A stretch of DNA of 48,616 nt from Phellopilus nigrolimitatus (taxonomy: Eukaryota > Basidiomycota > Agaricomycetes > Hymenochaetales > Hymenochaetaceae), in contig JAJOHG010000191.1 of the NCBI GenBank assembly GCA_021029095.1, positions 1 through 48,616 on the forward strand, given 5' to 3'. Positions 1-10,817 of this stretch are shown one piece after another. Position 1 is the first letter of the stretch. Every line of letters starts with the position of its first letter. Made by a program: the position numbers and the translations under genes. The notes under the pieces were generated by a model. It was given only the letters and a program-made list of their open reading frames with translations. It searched no databases and was not told where the DNA came from.

Positions 1-81
1 ACTCCTCCTCAGATCTTCCCCGGTATCTTCGGCGAGGTGCCCGGTGATAATGCGTACGTTGCTTTGCCGCGTTTTCCGTAA
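1..81 (+). CDS. C-terminal end of an unidentified protein (partial)
   Basis: Frame 1 is open from the first base to a TAA at 79-81 and encodes 26 residues ending in VALPRFP. Composition (Pro/Gly rich, GC-rich third positions) looks like coding sequence. The start lies outside the window and no family can be assigned. The AT-richer sequence after the stop would be its 3' UTR. It could also be an open frame by chance, as 26 codons are weak evidence. Confidence 0.4.
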   Translation, partial: TPPQIFPGIFGEVPGDNAYVALPRFP

Positions 82-557
82 GCGTAAGGTGTGATCAAAG
101 GTAGCTCGGAGGATCACAAAAACGAAATGGCAACTTCACGTTGGGTCGCTTGTTTGGACCTCGCGAGGAGTCGGAAAAGGCGGACAGACGACCCCTGCTT
201 TCCTGGGTCGAAGCGCATTAGCAACTTCCATTGTGAAATTAGACTGCCGGTCTCGAATATGAGAGAGAGAGAGAGGAATTAGTGGTGTTTACCTGATAAA
301 ATACAGCGAAATTGTAAACTCCAGTCCACTCCGCATGAGCGCCAGTCAACAATCAGCATAGGCTAACATGAAAAGCGAACAATGAACGGTCTAAGCGGCC
401 GGCCAGAACGTGCCGACCATACAAGGCAGCCACAGCACAACGGTGTGGCTTATAAGACTGAACGCGCACGTCCACCAACAACACGCACGTCGATTCTCGC
501 TCTCGCTCTTTGCCTCCTCGTCGCGCCACACTATTAGCGCTGCCTCGACTATCAGCC

Positions 558-1802
558 ATGGAGACGCGTCGGACTCTTCAAATCCTGCTGTACCAGCCCG
601 TCTTCCGCGCTCCGCATGCTCCACCCCTCGAGCAGCCTTCCGGCGTCGCGAACCTCGCCGCACGTCCTGCGCACGAAATCAATAGCGAGCTCCGCACTTA
701 CATGGCCCGTTCCGTACACATCTTGTCAGCTGCCCGGCGTGCGAACGCCCTCCCCGCCACACGCAGCCATATCGGTGGTCTACGATCAGATGGCTCGACG
801 TCCGACAGTAACAGTTGGACCCACTATGCAGATAGTGGGAACACTGCGAGTAGCAGGACGAGCCATGAGCCACTCACGGATTCGGACGGGAGCTTCGAGG
901 ACGACGACAGCGACGGCCTTTGGTCCGATGACGAACCTGTTGTTGACGACAATGAAGAGATAGAAAACACGTCCGATGATGGATCAAGTGAGGACGAAGA
1001 GCCGCCGGAGACCGACGAGGCACTCATGCTCTCCCTGAAGAGATATTACAAAGCAATAGGTTTCAAGTATGCGGATGACCTCGAAACGTGGTTCCGCGAA
1101 GACTACAGCACCGATATGCAATTGCTGTATGTCCTTCAGGGATTGCACTGCTGTCAGGAGTCATATGCAGCAGTCATAATAGTATGTCAGAAGGTCATCG
1201 AGGAGGTCAGGGCAGGCGTTGATCCGGAGAAGGCAAAGGAGACCATACGCACCCTCGTCCTAGATGATTTAGACCAATGGTGGGAACAGGTAAGCAAATT
1301 CGAATGTTACATGACGAGCTTGCTGACGTACCGAGTCCATATCTTCAAGGATCCCGAAGCGCACTTGGAGCTCGGCCACGCCAAGGTCGCGCTCGTCGGA
1401 CAGCTCGTGCGAGTAGGTATCTTCGACGGCAGCATCGTCAACACTGTCGTAGACAGGTACACAGAAGAGATGCACCGCGCCGGCATCTTTGACGTCTTCA
1501 AGACCCTCTTCGAGTACGCGGGCATCGATATCTGCGCGCCTGAGTACGAGGAGCAGACGCAGATGGCCGTCGAGAGACTGCGCGAGGTGCGCGACATGCT
1601 CCACAACGAGTGGCGGACCAACGCTGGGATCGATAGGACGTTTCGAGTGAGCAACGGAGCTTCGCAAAGATCGCTATGAGACTAACGTATGTATACCATT
1701 ATCGAAAGTCGCTTCCGGATGTATATCCTACATCATCAGTTGAGATCCGAGACGGAGACGGACTCCGAGTCGGAAGACGAGGGCAAGGAGTGGTACGAGT
1801 AG
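558..1802 (+). CDS. Hypothetical protein with long acidic Ser/Asp/Glu stretch
   Basis: The first ATG is at 558 (METRRTLQ); a longer upstream frame has only a TTG start. I read three exons: 558-1289, 1350-1646 and 1740-1802. The first intron has CAG/GTAAGC and a CTGAC branch site and is exactly 60 nt, so keeping it does not shift the frame. The second starts GTGAGC and ends CATCAG; without it translation stops at 1679, and with it the protein ends in an acidic tail (ETETDSESEDEGKEWYE). Product is about 350 residues. The first about 95 residues are basic and low-complexity, residues about 100-155 are very acidic (runs such as DGSFEDDDSD), then comes a helical globular part starting near EALMLSLKRYYKAIGF with WF/WW pairs. 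No signal peptide or membrane segment. I recognise no family; the acidic stretches suggest a nuclear or chaperone-like protein, which is inference. A TATAAG sits near 450. Confidence 0.65.
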
Positions 1803-2212
1803 CAGGGACTCCAAAAATGTTCGTCTTTGAATGACGAGTCAAAGACAAGGACGCAGTATAGATGTAGTCCGCACGTATTGGACGACCACGTCTGAAAGAT
1901 CGATTAGTTCCCGAAGTCCATTGAGTACATCAAGCTGCACGAGCTAGATTATTTCAATTCGAGTGTGTTCGCCAAATACCAAAAACTTTCATCAAAGGCG
2001 TATGGGACATGCGGAAACAGGAAATACGTAGAATCAATTGGATCATTTATAGTGGGCGTCCACGCCGACGTGCCGAATCGCACTCCGCTGGATCGTCGGT
2101 GGCGTGACTAACCAGCTATCAAAGTTCGCGACTTGTCTACACATATTCTCTGCAGCGGAATTGTCTACGTCCAATTCACTGCGGGCGGTCTTTTTATGAC
2201 CCGATTGCAACG

Positions 2213-2480
2213 TTCCAGGACCAATGAAACCTCCCAAACTCTCTTATTTCTTTTGTTTCGTTATGATGTCTCGCCGAGTTCATCAAAAACTATATGATAG
2301 CCATGCTAGTGATAAATTTGCCTTTGCTCCCAAAGAGGTGTCCATTTAATCCATACGGCGAAGTGAGCGAGCAGCAAATTTACGCCATCCGTGTGCAAGA
2401 GACTGGCATTGGAGTTTATACTGCGATCTCGGTACGGATGCTTCTCGCCGGTACTCAAATTTGTAAAAACAATTCTCAGA
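2213..2480 (+). repeat. Dispersed repeat, copy 1 (decayed)
   Basis: This stretch matches 6596-6880 over its length. The best conserved blocks are a shared CCAAACTCTCTTATTT-type segment at about 2230 and a TTTGCCTTTGCTCCCA segment at about 2321. A third relative lies on the minus strand at 37165-37440. All three keep a short frame with a common pattern (LPLLPxxCxxNxxGxV), so they may be remains of a coding sequence, but I cannot name it. This copy is the most diverged. Confidence 0.5.
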
Positions 2481-3650
2481 AGTCTTGAAATGGATCTGAA
2501 ACATAATAGCGCTGAAGAGAATCTAGAGACACGTTATCAACCTTGATCATGACAGCATCTTGGAGCTCGACAATTTCGCCCTTTTTTTTCTCGTAGAGCG
2601 CCACGTTTGAGTGTACAAGAAATCGTATGTACACATCCCAGAGTCAATCGAAACTTGATTCTCTCAGCGATAGTCGTGGTCGGCAGTGATTTATAGGCAC
2701 TACGTTTCTGAATCTCGATGCTGGTCAAGAACGCATGCTAGCAAATCCCTTCTGCATAATAGGTGTGTGCTCTTTGCTATAATGACTTTGCTGTAACCCG
2801 GAAGCTCCGAGCACAACTAAAGGGGTGGCTTCTTTAACTCCGATCATGCAAAAACCGATTTCTCATTCTCATCTACAATTCAGAGGTCTTCTCTAAAAAC
2901 AATCGATCTTGCATATAACGTTTTCCCATTTGTACTGGCTATCGTCCGGCATAGACTTCGGAGCGAGTAGCTTTTGCCACAAATCGTCTTATGGAGAAAA
3001 GCTATTGGCAAAAATAAGTCGGTTAAGTCATTTTCAAAGTACTTACTCCAACTGAAGCGAGACCGAGAGGAGTTTTACCAATCGCATACAGAGTATGAGC
3101 TCGGTGCCGGGAGTCTCTCATTGCGTGTGGTAAAACATTCATACCGATATTAGGAGTTCTTCGAAGGCAGGGACGAGAAATCGGCAACTCGAAAACGAAA
3201 AAAAATGTCACAACATTTTGAACTCGCAATGGCGATTCGGTATCCCGGTGAATGACTGTACTATACAAAGTAAGCATACTTCTATATTAGAGTGTTCTCA
3301 AAGCTGATGAAAAATGCTTTTGCTAGTGAAAGATGGCACGATTCTAAGTTCACTCGGCAGTCAGATTGTATGCTGCCAACAGAATGGGTTTGTCTCGTCA
3401 AGTTTCGGGCATGAAAGATAGGATGTGAACAGTTATCTACGGTGCTGAGATTCAGGATGTCCGTGTTCAACCCGGATAAGAGCCTTCGTCACGTCTCCGG
3501 TACCGAGAGGCTTCGGCACTTTCGGCAGCCTGCAGCTCGCTTAGAGCTAATGGAAAACGTAAAAGTTGCATTTGTGTAATATAAAACGCATTTTCTATCA
3601 ACTTTAAAAATACTATATTGCTACCATTACTAATTCCTTGAATTTTCCAG
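2481..3650. other. Gene-poor intergenic stretch
   Basis: Only short open frames in all six frames, none with a recognisable domain or a convincing exon pattern. AT content is moderate. It contains the promoter region of the SDR gene at its right end. I see no RNA gene, no long repeat and no transposon end here. Confidence 0.5.
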
Positions 3651-3653
3651 CAC

Positions 3654-3660
3654 ATAAAAA
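3654..3660 (+). promoter_or_regulatory. TATA-like element upstream of the SDR gene
   Basis: The sequence ATAAAAA lies about 70 bp upstream of the ATG at 3730, a typical place for a fungal TATA box. Position and composition are the only evidence. Confidence 0.3.
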
Positions 3661-3729
3661 GGCTCGAAGCTCATCCGTCCCATATTCCAAGTTCCAATAA
3701 CCCACGACCAAATCTACGAAAAACCAGAA

Positions 3730-5087
3730 ATGCCCGCCATCGCAGCACCAGCCAAGGTACTCGTTTCCGGCGCGAACGGCTTCATCGCCGTGTGGCTCGT
3801 ACAGGACCTCCTCGAGCGCGGATACAGCGTGCGCGGCACCGTGCGCGCGGAGAGTAAGGCCACACATATACGCAACCTCTTCAAGGCGCACGGGGACAAG
3901 CTCGAGATCGTCGAGGTGCCGGATATCACGAAGCCGGGCGCGTTCGACGCGGCCGTGCAGGGCGTCGATGCGATTGCGCACACCGCGTCGCCGTTCCATT
4001 TCAACGCGGACGACCCAAATGGTGAGTGGAACCCCGACGGAGAGTGTCGCATAGCTGACATTGCCGTCGCATCCACCTACAGATGTCATCGAGCCCGCCG
4101 TGAAGGGCACGGTCGGCATCCTCGAGTCTGCGCTGAAGCACGCGTGAGCACTTATTCCCTCTATTCCCCCTTTGCCTCTCAGTAAACGAATCTTATCGCC
4201 CTTTTTCTCTTCTGCGCACGACAGCGGTCCGCAGCTGGGGCGCATCGTGGTGCTGTCCTCGAGCTTGTCTATCGCAAGTGATTCGGCCCACGGGGAGCTC
4301 GATGAGCGCAGGTGGAATGAGGAGAGCATCGCGGAGGTGCGCGCGCAGGGCCGCGCCGCGGGACAGCTCGCCAAGTACTGCGCGTCAAAGTCGCTCGCCG
4401 AGAAGGGTGTGTCCGCAGCGCCTCGTGCCCCTTATGAATTCTCCTCTGACCTAAAGTTGACGTGCATCCAGCCGCGTGGGAGTTCGCAGAGAAACACAAG
4501 TCCGAGATTTCATGGGACCTCGTTGCGCTGAACCCACCTCTCGTGCGTCCTTCACTTCTCCTTTTCTTGTCCTTTCTAACTCATCTATAAGGTCTTCGGC
4601 CCGATCCTACACGAGGTATCATCGCCCGCTGCGCTGAACAGCAGCGTCGGGCTTTTCTACGAGGCGATCCTGACGCAGAAGAAGACGCCGGAGGAGCTTG
4701 CGGAGATGCAGGCTCCGTGGGTCGACGTGCGCGACGTCGCGCTCGGCCACGTGCGCGCGCTCGAGGTGCCCGCGGCGGGAGGGCAGCGCTTCATCCTGTC
4801 CGCTGGATCGTTCATCTGGCAGGACTGGCGTATGTATTTTCCGACTTCGGCTGTGCTCTGACCGTTACAACACGGACTGACGCGCTTGGCTTGCAGTCGA
4901 CGCAGCGAACGAGCTCAAGCTCCCAGGGCTCACTGTGCCCACTGGCACGCCGGGCGCTGGGAAGGACTTCGAGTACAACTACTGGCACAACAGTGCGAAG
5001 GCGAGAACGGTGCTCGGGATCGAGTTCCGCGACAAGAAATTGACAACAAAGGACAGTATCGAGAGCCTGAAGGCGCACGGGTGGTGA
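3730..5087 (+). CDS. NADPH-dependent aldehyde/ketone reductase, extended SDR (Gre2 / dihydroflavonol-reductase-like)
   Basis: Six exons join in phase: 3730-4021, 4083-4143, 4225-4406, 4472-4542, 4592-4829 and 4897-5087, giving about 345 residues, normal for the family. The N-terminus carries the dinucleotide-binding glycine motif (LVSGANGFIA, residues about 8-17). An Arg after the second strand (RGTVRAESK) favours NADPH. The catalytic Tyr-Lys pair is in YCASK, and the Ser before it in VVLSSSLSI. The downstream LNPP and FGP segments are typical of Gre2-like methylglyoxal/aldehyde reductases. The enzyme is soluble and cytosolic and would reduce an aldehyde or ketone to an alcohol; the substrate is not readable. 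It lies 1.1 kb before a truncated and 11 kb before an intact aldehyde-producing reductase, so it might act on such a product (inference). Confidence 0.9.
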
Positions 5088-6147
5088 ACGAACTGCTGGT
5101 GACAGAAAGGTGTTTATTGCTGTGCTTTTAGTATATAGACAATGAATTAGTAATGGAGGACTTGCTTGACGTGGACGTCGGGGACGTCGGGCAGGACGAC
5201 TACCGGACACCATGAATCCGGGTCTGCACATCTATCGCGTATTCAAATAGTAGACCATGTTGGCGATGAGGCTTCATAGCAGAAGTCGCAGAAAGCTTTC
5301 CTCACCAGCGCCACAGATTTCATCTTTCAAAAATTGAGAGCATTGGGCAGGCAGCCAAGGGAAACAAACGGGCGTGAGGCGAAAATCTGACTGACCACCG
5401 AGCCGACGAGCGCAAGCCTGATGCATTTAGTCCGAAGTCCATTCGGCCCTCCTGTACTGGGTCGGTGGCAGAATCGAGAAGACTCGGATGACCAGATTAA
5501 GTCGATTTCGGGGCTCAGCATCATGCTCTGAGCTTTCGCGGAGCCTTCTGAGAGGCTATGGCAAGAACAGGATATCGCGAGGGAGCACAGAAAGCGAGAC
5601 CACTTGAAACGGAAGATGCAGAAACCACCATTTCCGCACATCTGTCTCGTGGTGTGTGCAATCCATAGAGGCGTGTGTACCCAAATATGTGCTGAAAAAG
5701 GGGCGGTTTAGTACCAAGTTTCAGTCTACAATCCTGTCCTGTGAGCTTTGAGATTGAGTCAAACGCGCTCAGAAAAAAGCGGAGAAGAGAGAAAGCAAAA
5801 GAAGGATGGATACGTACATGTACATGCATGTATGTATGTACTCAGCGATTAACGGTTCAGCCATCTTCTCACTGGTACGCATCAATACTTTTATCCTAAT
5901 GCGTTAAATTACGTAACGCACAGCTCAAACTTTCGGGCAGCTATGTTCCATGGATAGCAACCCTAAATCTCTTCTTCTTACTACCCCCGCTCTAACGCAT
6001 CGCCATGGCACACTTGTAGTGTCGGCCGACTAAACTACTCCCATATCTCGGTCCTCGGAGACGTTGGGCATTGTGGACCCCTGCCGCGATTTGACTATTG
6101 TACGAAAATCCATCTACAAGGCAGAGGCGGCAGTTCCTGGGTTTATA
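5088..6147. other. Intergenic stretch after the SDR gene
   Basis: No convincing gene. At 5221-5256 there is a 36-bp block matching 37888-37923 at 31 of 36 positions, starting GGTCT and ending AGACC, with weaker similarity on the right. A run of TACA/TGTA steps lies at 5813-5840. A TTTATAAAG element at about 6152 lies 13 bp upstream of the ATG of the truncated reductase copy. Confidence 0.45.
5221..5256. repeat. Short dispersed repeat, copy a (second copy at 37888-37923)
   Basis: The two 36-bp blocks agree at 31 positions and share imperfect similarity for about 25 bp beyond the right end. Each begins GGTCT and ends AGACC, a 5-bp inverted pair. Read on the minus strand both give the pattern VYYLNxR, stop, xCRP, with differences mostly at codon third positions, so a shared decayed coding origin is possible. 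The second copy lies in the middle of a DUF6533 gene. Confidence 0.4.
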
Positions 6148-6164
6148 AAGCGTCAGCGCAATGC

Positions 6165-6598
6165 ATGAAGATCACTCCGGAAATGTCTACGCTCGTTATA
6201 CCCAGGACCCAAGGCCTCGAAAATGCAACGTTCATTCAGCCTCCACTCGATGAATCTCTGGGCCTTCCTGCGATATACGACTGGCAGGCCGAGCATTCTT
6301 CGAAGCACCCCGTGTTCGTCTATGAAGATGAGCCAGGATCTCTAAGGACGATACTTTGGGAGGAGAACGTACAAAGCGCGCACCGCGCGACTCGGTTTGT
6401 GCGGAAAGCCATCGGTAATCCTCCCGCTTCGAGCAGCGATGGGAAGACACCAGTGGTCGCTTCAGCTGGTTTGTGAACTGCGAAAACACGTTTCTATTTT
6501 CCGAATCTCACTCGACGCCCTTCAGACGATATTACATTCGGCAGCCTCCTCATCGGAGTTATGCGAGCTGGTTGGACGGTATTTCCCATCTCTCCAGG
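6165..6598 (+). pseudogene. Truncated 5' copy of adenylate-forming reductase (A-domain start only)
   Basis: The first exon (6165 to about 6470, with an alternative ATG at 6183) encodes a protein closely matching the start of the intact reductase at 16134: both share QPPLDESLxLPAIYDWQA and then ILW, HRATRFVRKA and a donor reading CTGGTTTGTGAACTG. After the first intron a second exon gives ITFGSLLIGVMRAGWTVFPISP. Homology then stops at about 6596, where the dispersed repeat begins. Everything after the first about 125 residues (adenylation core, carrier and reductase domains) is missing, so no enzyme activity is possible. A short product could still be made. The split from the intact copy is old, since many silent and amino-acid differences exist. 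Confidence 0.88.
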
Positions 6599-6914
6599 AC
6601 ATCGTGGGACTTCCCGAACTCTCTTATTTATCTTATTATGATATGATTGAGTATCTCATTCCTTATTTTATCAAGACAATTATATGATAACTACACTAGT
6701 TATGATTTTGCCTTTGCTCCCAACTGGATGTATGTTCAGTCTGTACGGAAACGTTAGAAAGTCTGCAATTATAATGCTCGCGATTATGGAAAATCCCAGA
6801 GCGAACTGGTACACTCGCGTTCTGCAACCCGGCAAAGCTGCTTATACTGACTTCGATTTTATTCTCCTTTCGTCAGCATGCTTTGAAGGGCTAAATAATG
6901 AGTAAGTACAATAG
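6596..6914 (+). repeat. Dispersed repeat, copy 2, at the reductase breakpoint
   Basis: It starts with CCAGGAC directly after the last homologous base of the truncated reductase and shares the CCCGAACTCTCTTATTT and TTTTGCCTTTGCTCCCA blocks with copies 1 and 3. An internal frame from 6684 reads LPLLPTGCMFSLYGNV, then IIMLAIMENP, parallel to copy 3. I cannot identify the parent element. Its right end is unclear; a MITE has inserted at 6917. Confidence 0.55.
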
Positions 6915-6916
6915 TA

Positions 6917-7109
6917 CAGTCGAACCTCCCATAATGCATAACCAAAAATGATGGTATAAACCCAGATAAGAATTCGACTTGCTCCACAACCTTGTGATGT
7001 ATAGTCCCATTTGAAAGATACAAAATCCCTTTTGCGTTTAGTGATGTTTTTAGATAATAAACTCAATAGAATAAAAAAAAGCTATTTTATGCATTATGGG
7101 AGGTTGCAC

Positions 7110-7110
<1 letters not shown>
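6917..7110. mobile_element. MITE with TA target duplication (Tc1/mariner-like), 194 bp
   Basis: Left end reads TA/CAGTCGAACCTCCC and right end reads GGGAGGTTGCACG/TA. The inner 19 bp of the terminal repeats (AACCTCCCATAATGCATAA) are perfectly inverted, at 6923-6941 and 7086-7104; the outer 5-6 bases differ. TA dinucleotides at 6915-6916 and 7111-7112 are the expected target duplication of the Tc1/mariner/pogo superfamily. The inside is AT-rich with no coding capacity, so a transposase from elsewhere would be needed. It lies inside or at the end of dispersed repeat copy 2. Confidence 0.8.

Positions 7111-7140
<30 letters not shown>
7111..7140. repeat. (TAG)10 microsatellite
   Basis: Ten perfect TAG units follow the right end of the MITE; the first TA is also the MITE target duplication. 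The repeat may predate the insertion or have grown from it. Confidence 0.95.
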
Positions 7141-7595
7141 AATCAGACTCCTATCGTATGATTGTATCTCGAATACATACAATTATCTTGTTTCAGCCTA
7201 ATTCGCTGGGTTGTACTATAACTATTCAAATTCTTCGTGGGGGATCCTAGCCTTATCATGAAGAGTCGTACATGTAGAGCTGACTGACTATATATTACAA
7301 TGTTTACATTCGCGTCCTCCGTGACGGTCCCTAGATTCTGATACGGCAACCCAAAGCGGGCGTGGCTCGGTGCATTGGCTGCTTGGTTTACCAAGTCGCA
7401 GGCCTGGGGGAAAAACAGAGGAATGTTAGTCAGAGCTGTCGGAAGCGCCAGCAAGTGCTTGTTACACTGGCGGGGAAAAGATGAAAGTAGCTCTCTTTAA
7501 CGAGACCCTCACATGCGCATGGCAGAGGTATCGAGCCAGAACAGAAGGCGAAAAAAAAGAAAAAGGTCTGGTATAAAAGAAGGACATCTGCGTAC

Positions 7596-10500
7596 TCACC
7601 CGAATGTCTCCCCCTTTGGTACCGTCTTCAAGCTTACGTCATTCCAGTCTCCAGTATTTTTGAATACTGTATTCCCCCACCATGATTGGATGGTGTTGAG
7701 GCCGATCTCGCCATTCATCGGATACTGCAGGCTACCGTACATAAGTGAGATTAATTCAAAAGCAATTCTGAAAAACGCAGGGGCGATGCATGCGCCTCAG
7801 CCTTACCAAAAGAAAATAATTATGATGGATATAGCAACGCCAGAGTCGAGTGCGGCAGAAAGCACATCTGTTTGTTATATGATAAGTAGAAGCGAGGAAT
7901 GCGATGCTAGAAAAGCATACAATTATACTTCGTCCACCAGCTGAAGTGGCGTCGGCGGATAATGAACTGGAAGATGAAGCCGACGATCGCCCACGGCACG
8001 TAGTTGACCGCCGACGCGGGTGGAATAGATCCAGTTCCAGAGAAGATGACAGGAAAACTAGGAAGGACGTCGATACCAGTCTTTGAGAACTAAAAAAAAA
8101 TGCCCACTTGATATAGCGCATAAAAGAGTTCGGCCATCTCAAAGAGATGAGGTATCCGAAGAAAGGGAGCGCAGCGCCAATGAGAAAGAAAAACAAAAGT
8201 GCTAAGGAAAAGGGATTAATTCTTTCCCACAAAAGATGGAATGATATGTTGCAACTGTTAATCAAGAAACGTACCACTGCGCCGAAAGAGGTCAGACTTT
8301 ATAGAGGACCGATGTACGAGAAGAAATACACTCACTAGTACATTTCGCCCTTCGAAAACTGAAGAGCTGGGCCGATCGCACCCCACTAAAATATTACGGC
8401 AAAACGTCAATGGAAAGCAAATGGTAAGAAATCAGGTCGTACGATGATCGATGCCGTTCCAAACACCTCCGTCCCAGGACAGATGAACCCATCTTTCTGA
8501 TGAGCGTCGCATAAGTCCGGAATGTTCGTGAACATCCATGCTTGCACGGCGAGTTGCACGGTACCAGCGACGACCGTGCCGACAACCTGTCCCCAAAACA
8601 TTGGACGCGGCGGGACCTTCATATAGTGTCCGAGCTTGAAGTCCGACGTGAACTGGAGCGCCTGTGCCATAGTGATGTACCCCCAAGTCTTGAACATCAT
8701 CATTGCGACTGGCCTCCCGGGAAGCGCATATCCGATAATGAGCTCCGTAATGACGTTCAGACCAACCTGCTGGTTTGTAATAGCCTGGATCATGCCGACG
8801 GGTATGACATAGAAGAAGGCTGAAAGTAGAGATACGGCGATCCCATCACAGTAAGAAACGCATTAATTGCGAGAGAAGACCACACACAAATGAAGAGCGC
8901 AAGAACGAACGCCCACACGGGGAACTGGGTCGGCCAGACCTCAATAGAAATCACGCCGAAGACGAACATTAACACTGTCAGCGATTTTTAGTCGGCGAAG
9001 AAGACACCAGAAATAGGAGACAGCCTCACGAAACATAACCAAGTACCACCAATCAGGCACCTGCGGGTAAACCGACATCAGTCTAGCGTGGATGTCTGGT
9101 TGCTCGTGCATCGCGCGTCTGCTCTGTGTCCAGATTTGCCTGCGGAAATAGAGAAATGCGTGTGTCAAGGTTGCTGCCACACTTGCGAAACTCAAGCCAT
9201 ACTGCGAAAAACAAAACTAGTTTGGCAAAAGAGGAAAAGTGAAAAGAATAAAACATATTGACCGTCATGGCAAAAGTCGTAGACAAGAACAACGGGCTGT
9301 AAGCATGGTACTTCTCCAAATTGATCGTCGTATCGTCATTCAAGATGCGCGAGACATTGTATGCAGCGCCGGTGTTGTCGAATGAGCCGCGCGAAGAGAT
9401 GGGCATGTACTCCGAGTACCAAGTATTGGAATAGTATAGCACCGGTGTGAGAAACCAAAAGAAGAACACGAAGCCAACAGTGATATTCGCCTCGGCCCAC
9501 CAGGGCGTAGCGAGCGGTGAGCCAATGTATGCGATTTGCGACCAGTCAAAGGTGATGAGCGACATGCCCATACCGCTAGAGTATCCAAACAACTGATTGA
9601 TTTTCTGCGAAATACGCGGATAAAATTCATAATATCCCGACATCAGTAAAACAGACACAAATATGTTTTGGAGACTCACGATATTGTCCGGAGCGATCCA
9701 GCAGACCCATGAAAACACGGAAAGTGCCTGAAATATGTATCCGGGAAACAAATACCACACGCCGGACGCGAGAAACGCGTACGTGAAGAAACGTTCACGA
9801 CTCATGCCAGCTTGCGCACCCATTCCCGCGTAAACTTGCGAGTGCAGTGTATTGAAAAGAGCACAATTCACAAGGTTCGCGGGCCAGATCATCGAGGGGG
9901 GCTGCACGAGGTAGCGCCGCCCGATGCCCCCGATAGAAAACCCTATGAGTTGTGTCGACATCACGACCATCCATTGGTACCCGAAGTTAAAGGTCTGGTT
10001 GTAGAAAACGCGCTGGACGGCGATGATTCCTGTCTATGATAGTGCACGTATGAGCGTCCAAGTAAAAAAGACATAGTTAGAAGTAGCGCACAGCGTAAGC
10101 TCCTCCACTTGCTACAGTAGAAATGATTGTCGAGAGTACGTGCTCCTTTATGGTATAACGGCCAGGGTTGAGCTGGTGTCCAAATATAGAAACGTTTGGC
10201 ACGACACGCGCCCAAAGACGGCCGACAGGAAACGCGAGCAGCTGTGCGACGAGCTGTTGAAGACGTGAGCGATAAGTGATTATAGTGCAAGATACTGTGG
10301 AAGGTACCTACATTCTCAATGGTGACAGACGGATATCGCAAAGAAAAAAACTGGTTCAGGCCAGAGATGATGATAGTGAAGACGAGACCTGGAAGAGGGG
10401 GGAAACGCTCAGAAGATCTGCAAGTTTAGCTAGCAGAGACTAGACGGTAGCTCTTCACCTATAACCCAGGAGCGGATCGTTGATACTGGCATAGTAGGAT

Positions 10501-10817
10501 CGTCCGTGTTGGCCACGGCCGATCGTACCTCCGGATAAGGCGAATCATCCTCTGTAAAGAAGGCAAATATGGATGAGTAATTACATCGCGTTGCGTTGCT
10601 CTTAAAGCATATCACCAAGAAAGACAGCCCCCTTGTCTATGTTCGGGTCATCGAAGTCGGCAACGGCAGCGAGAGGATCTACGACCGCGTCTTGATGAAG
10701 GTCAGTTAGCGCAGGTGGACCGAGTTCTCGAATAGCAGTTACTAGGTACATACCAATACCCTTCTCAACATCTTTCTCTTCAGATAAATAGTCCTGGCTA
10801 CGATGCTCGTTCAACAT
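7596..10817 (-). CDS. OPT-family oligopeptide transporter
   Basis: Many short exons on the minus strand assemble into a roughly 800-residue OPT protein. The ATG is at 10817 (MLNEHRSQDYLSEEKDVEKG). Then come an acidic soluble N-terminus (VADFDDPN, DDSPYPEVRSAV), a first membrane segment leading to FFSLRYPSVTIE, and the family signature NPGRYTIKEH near 10150. Further blocks are IGFSIGGIGRRYLVQPPSMIWPA without a break, TWYSEYMPISSRGSFDN, PDWWYL, and the late signature FKLGHYMKVPPRPMFWGQ. The C-terminal part reads AVNYVPWAIVGF, FSWWTKYNY and MNGEIGLNTIQSWWGNTVF. I place the stop (TGA) at 7596-7598; the same bases could be a GTGAGT donor to a further small exon. The protein sits in the plasma membrane and imports small peptides or glutathione-like compounds with protons. 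Exon joins near 8230-8340 are not resolved. It separates the truncated and intact reductase copies. Confidence 0.92.

Noticed and set aside
3613..4374. Minus-strand frame of 253 codons
   Set aside because: It lies opposite the SDR exons; GC-rich codon bias on the real strand creates long antisense frames.
7900..8150. Frameshift in the OPT gene near the T-run at 8090-8100
   Set aside because: A 50-nt intron (GTGGGC to CTTCCTAG on the minus strand) joins RYI to NFPVIFSGTG in phase, so no frameshift is needed.
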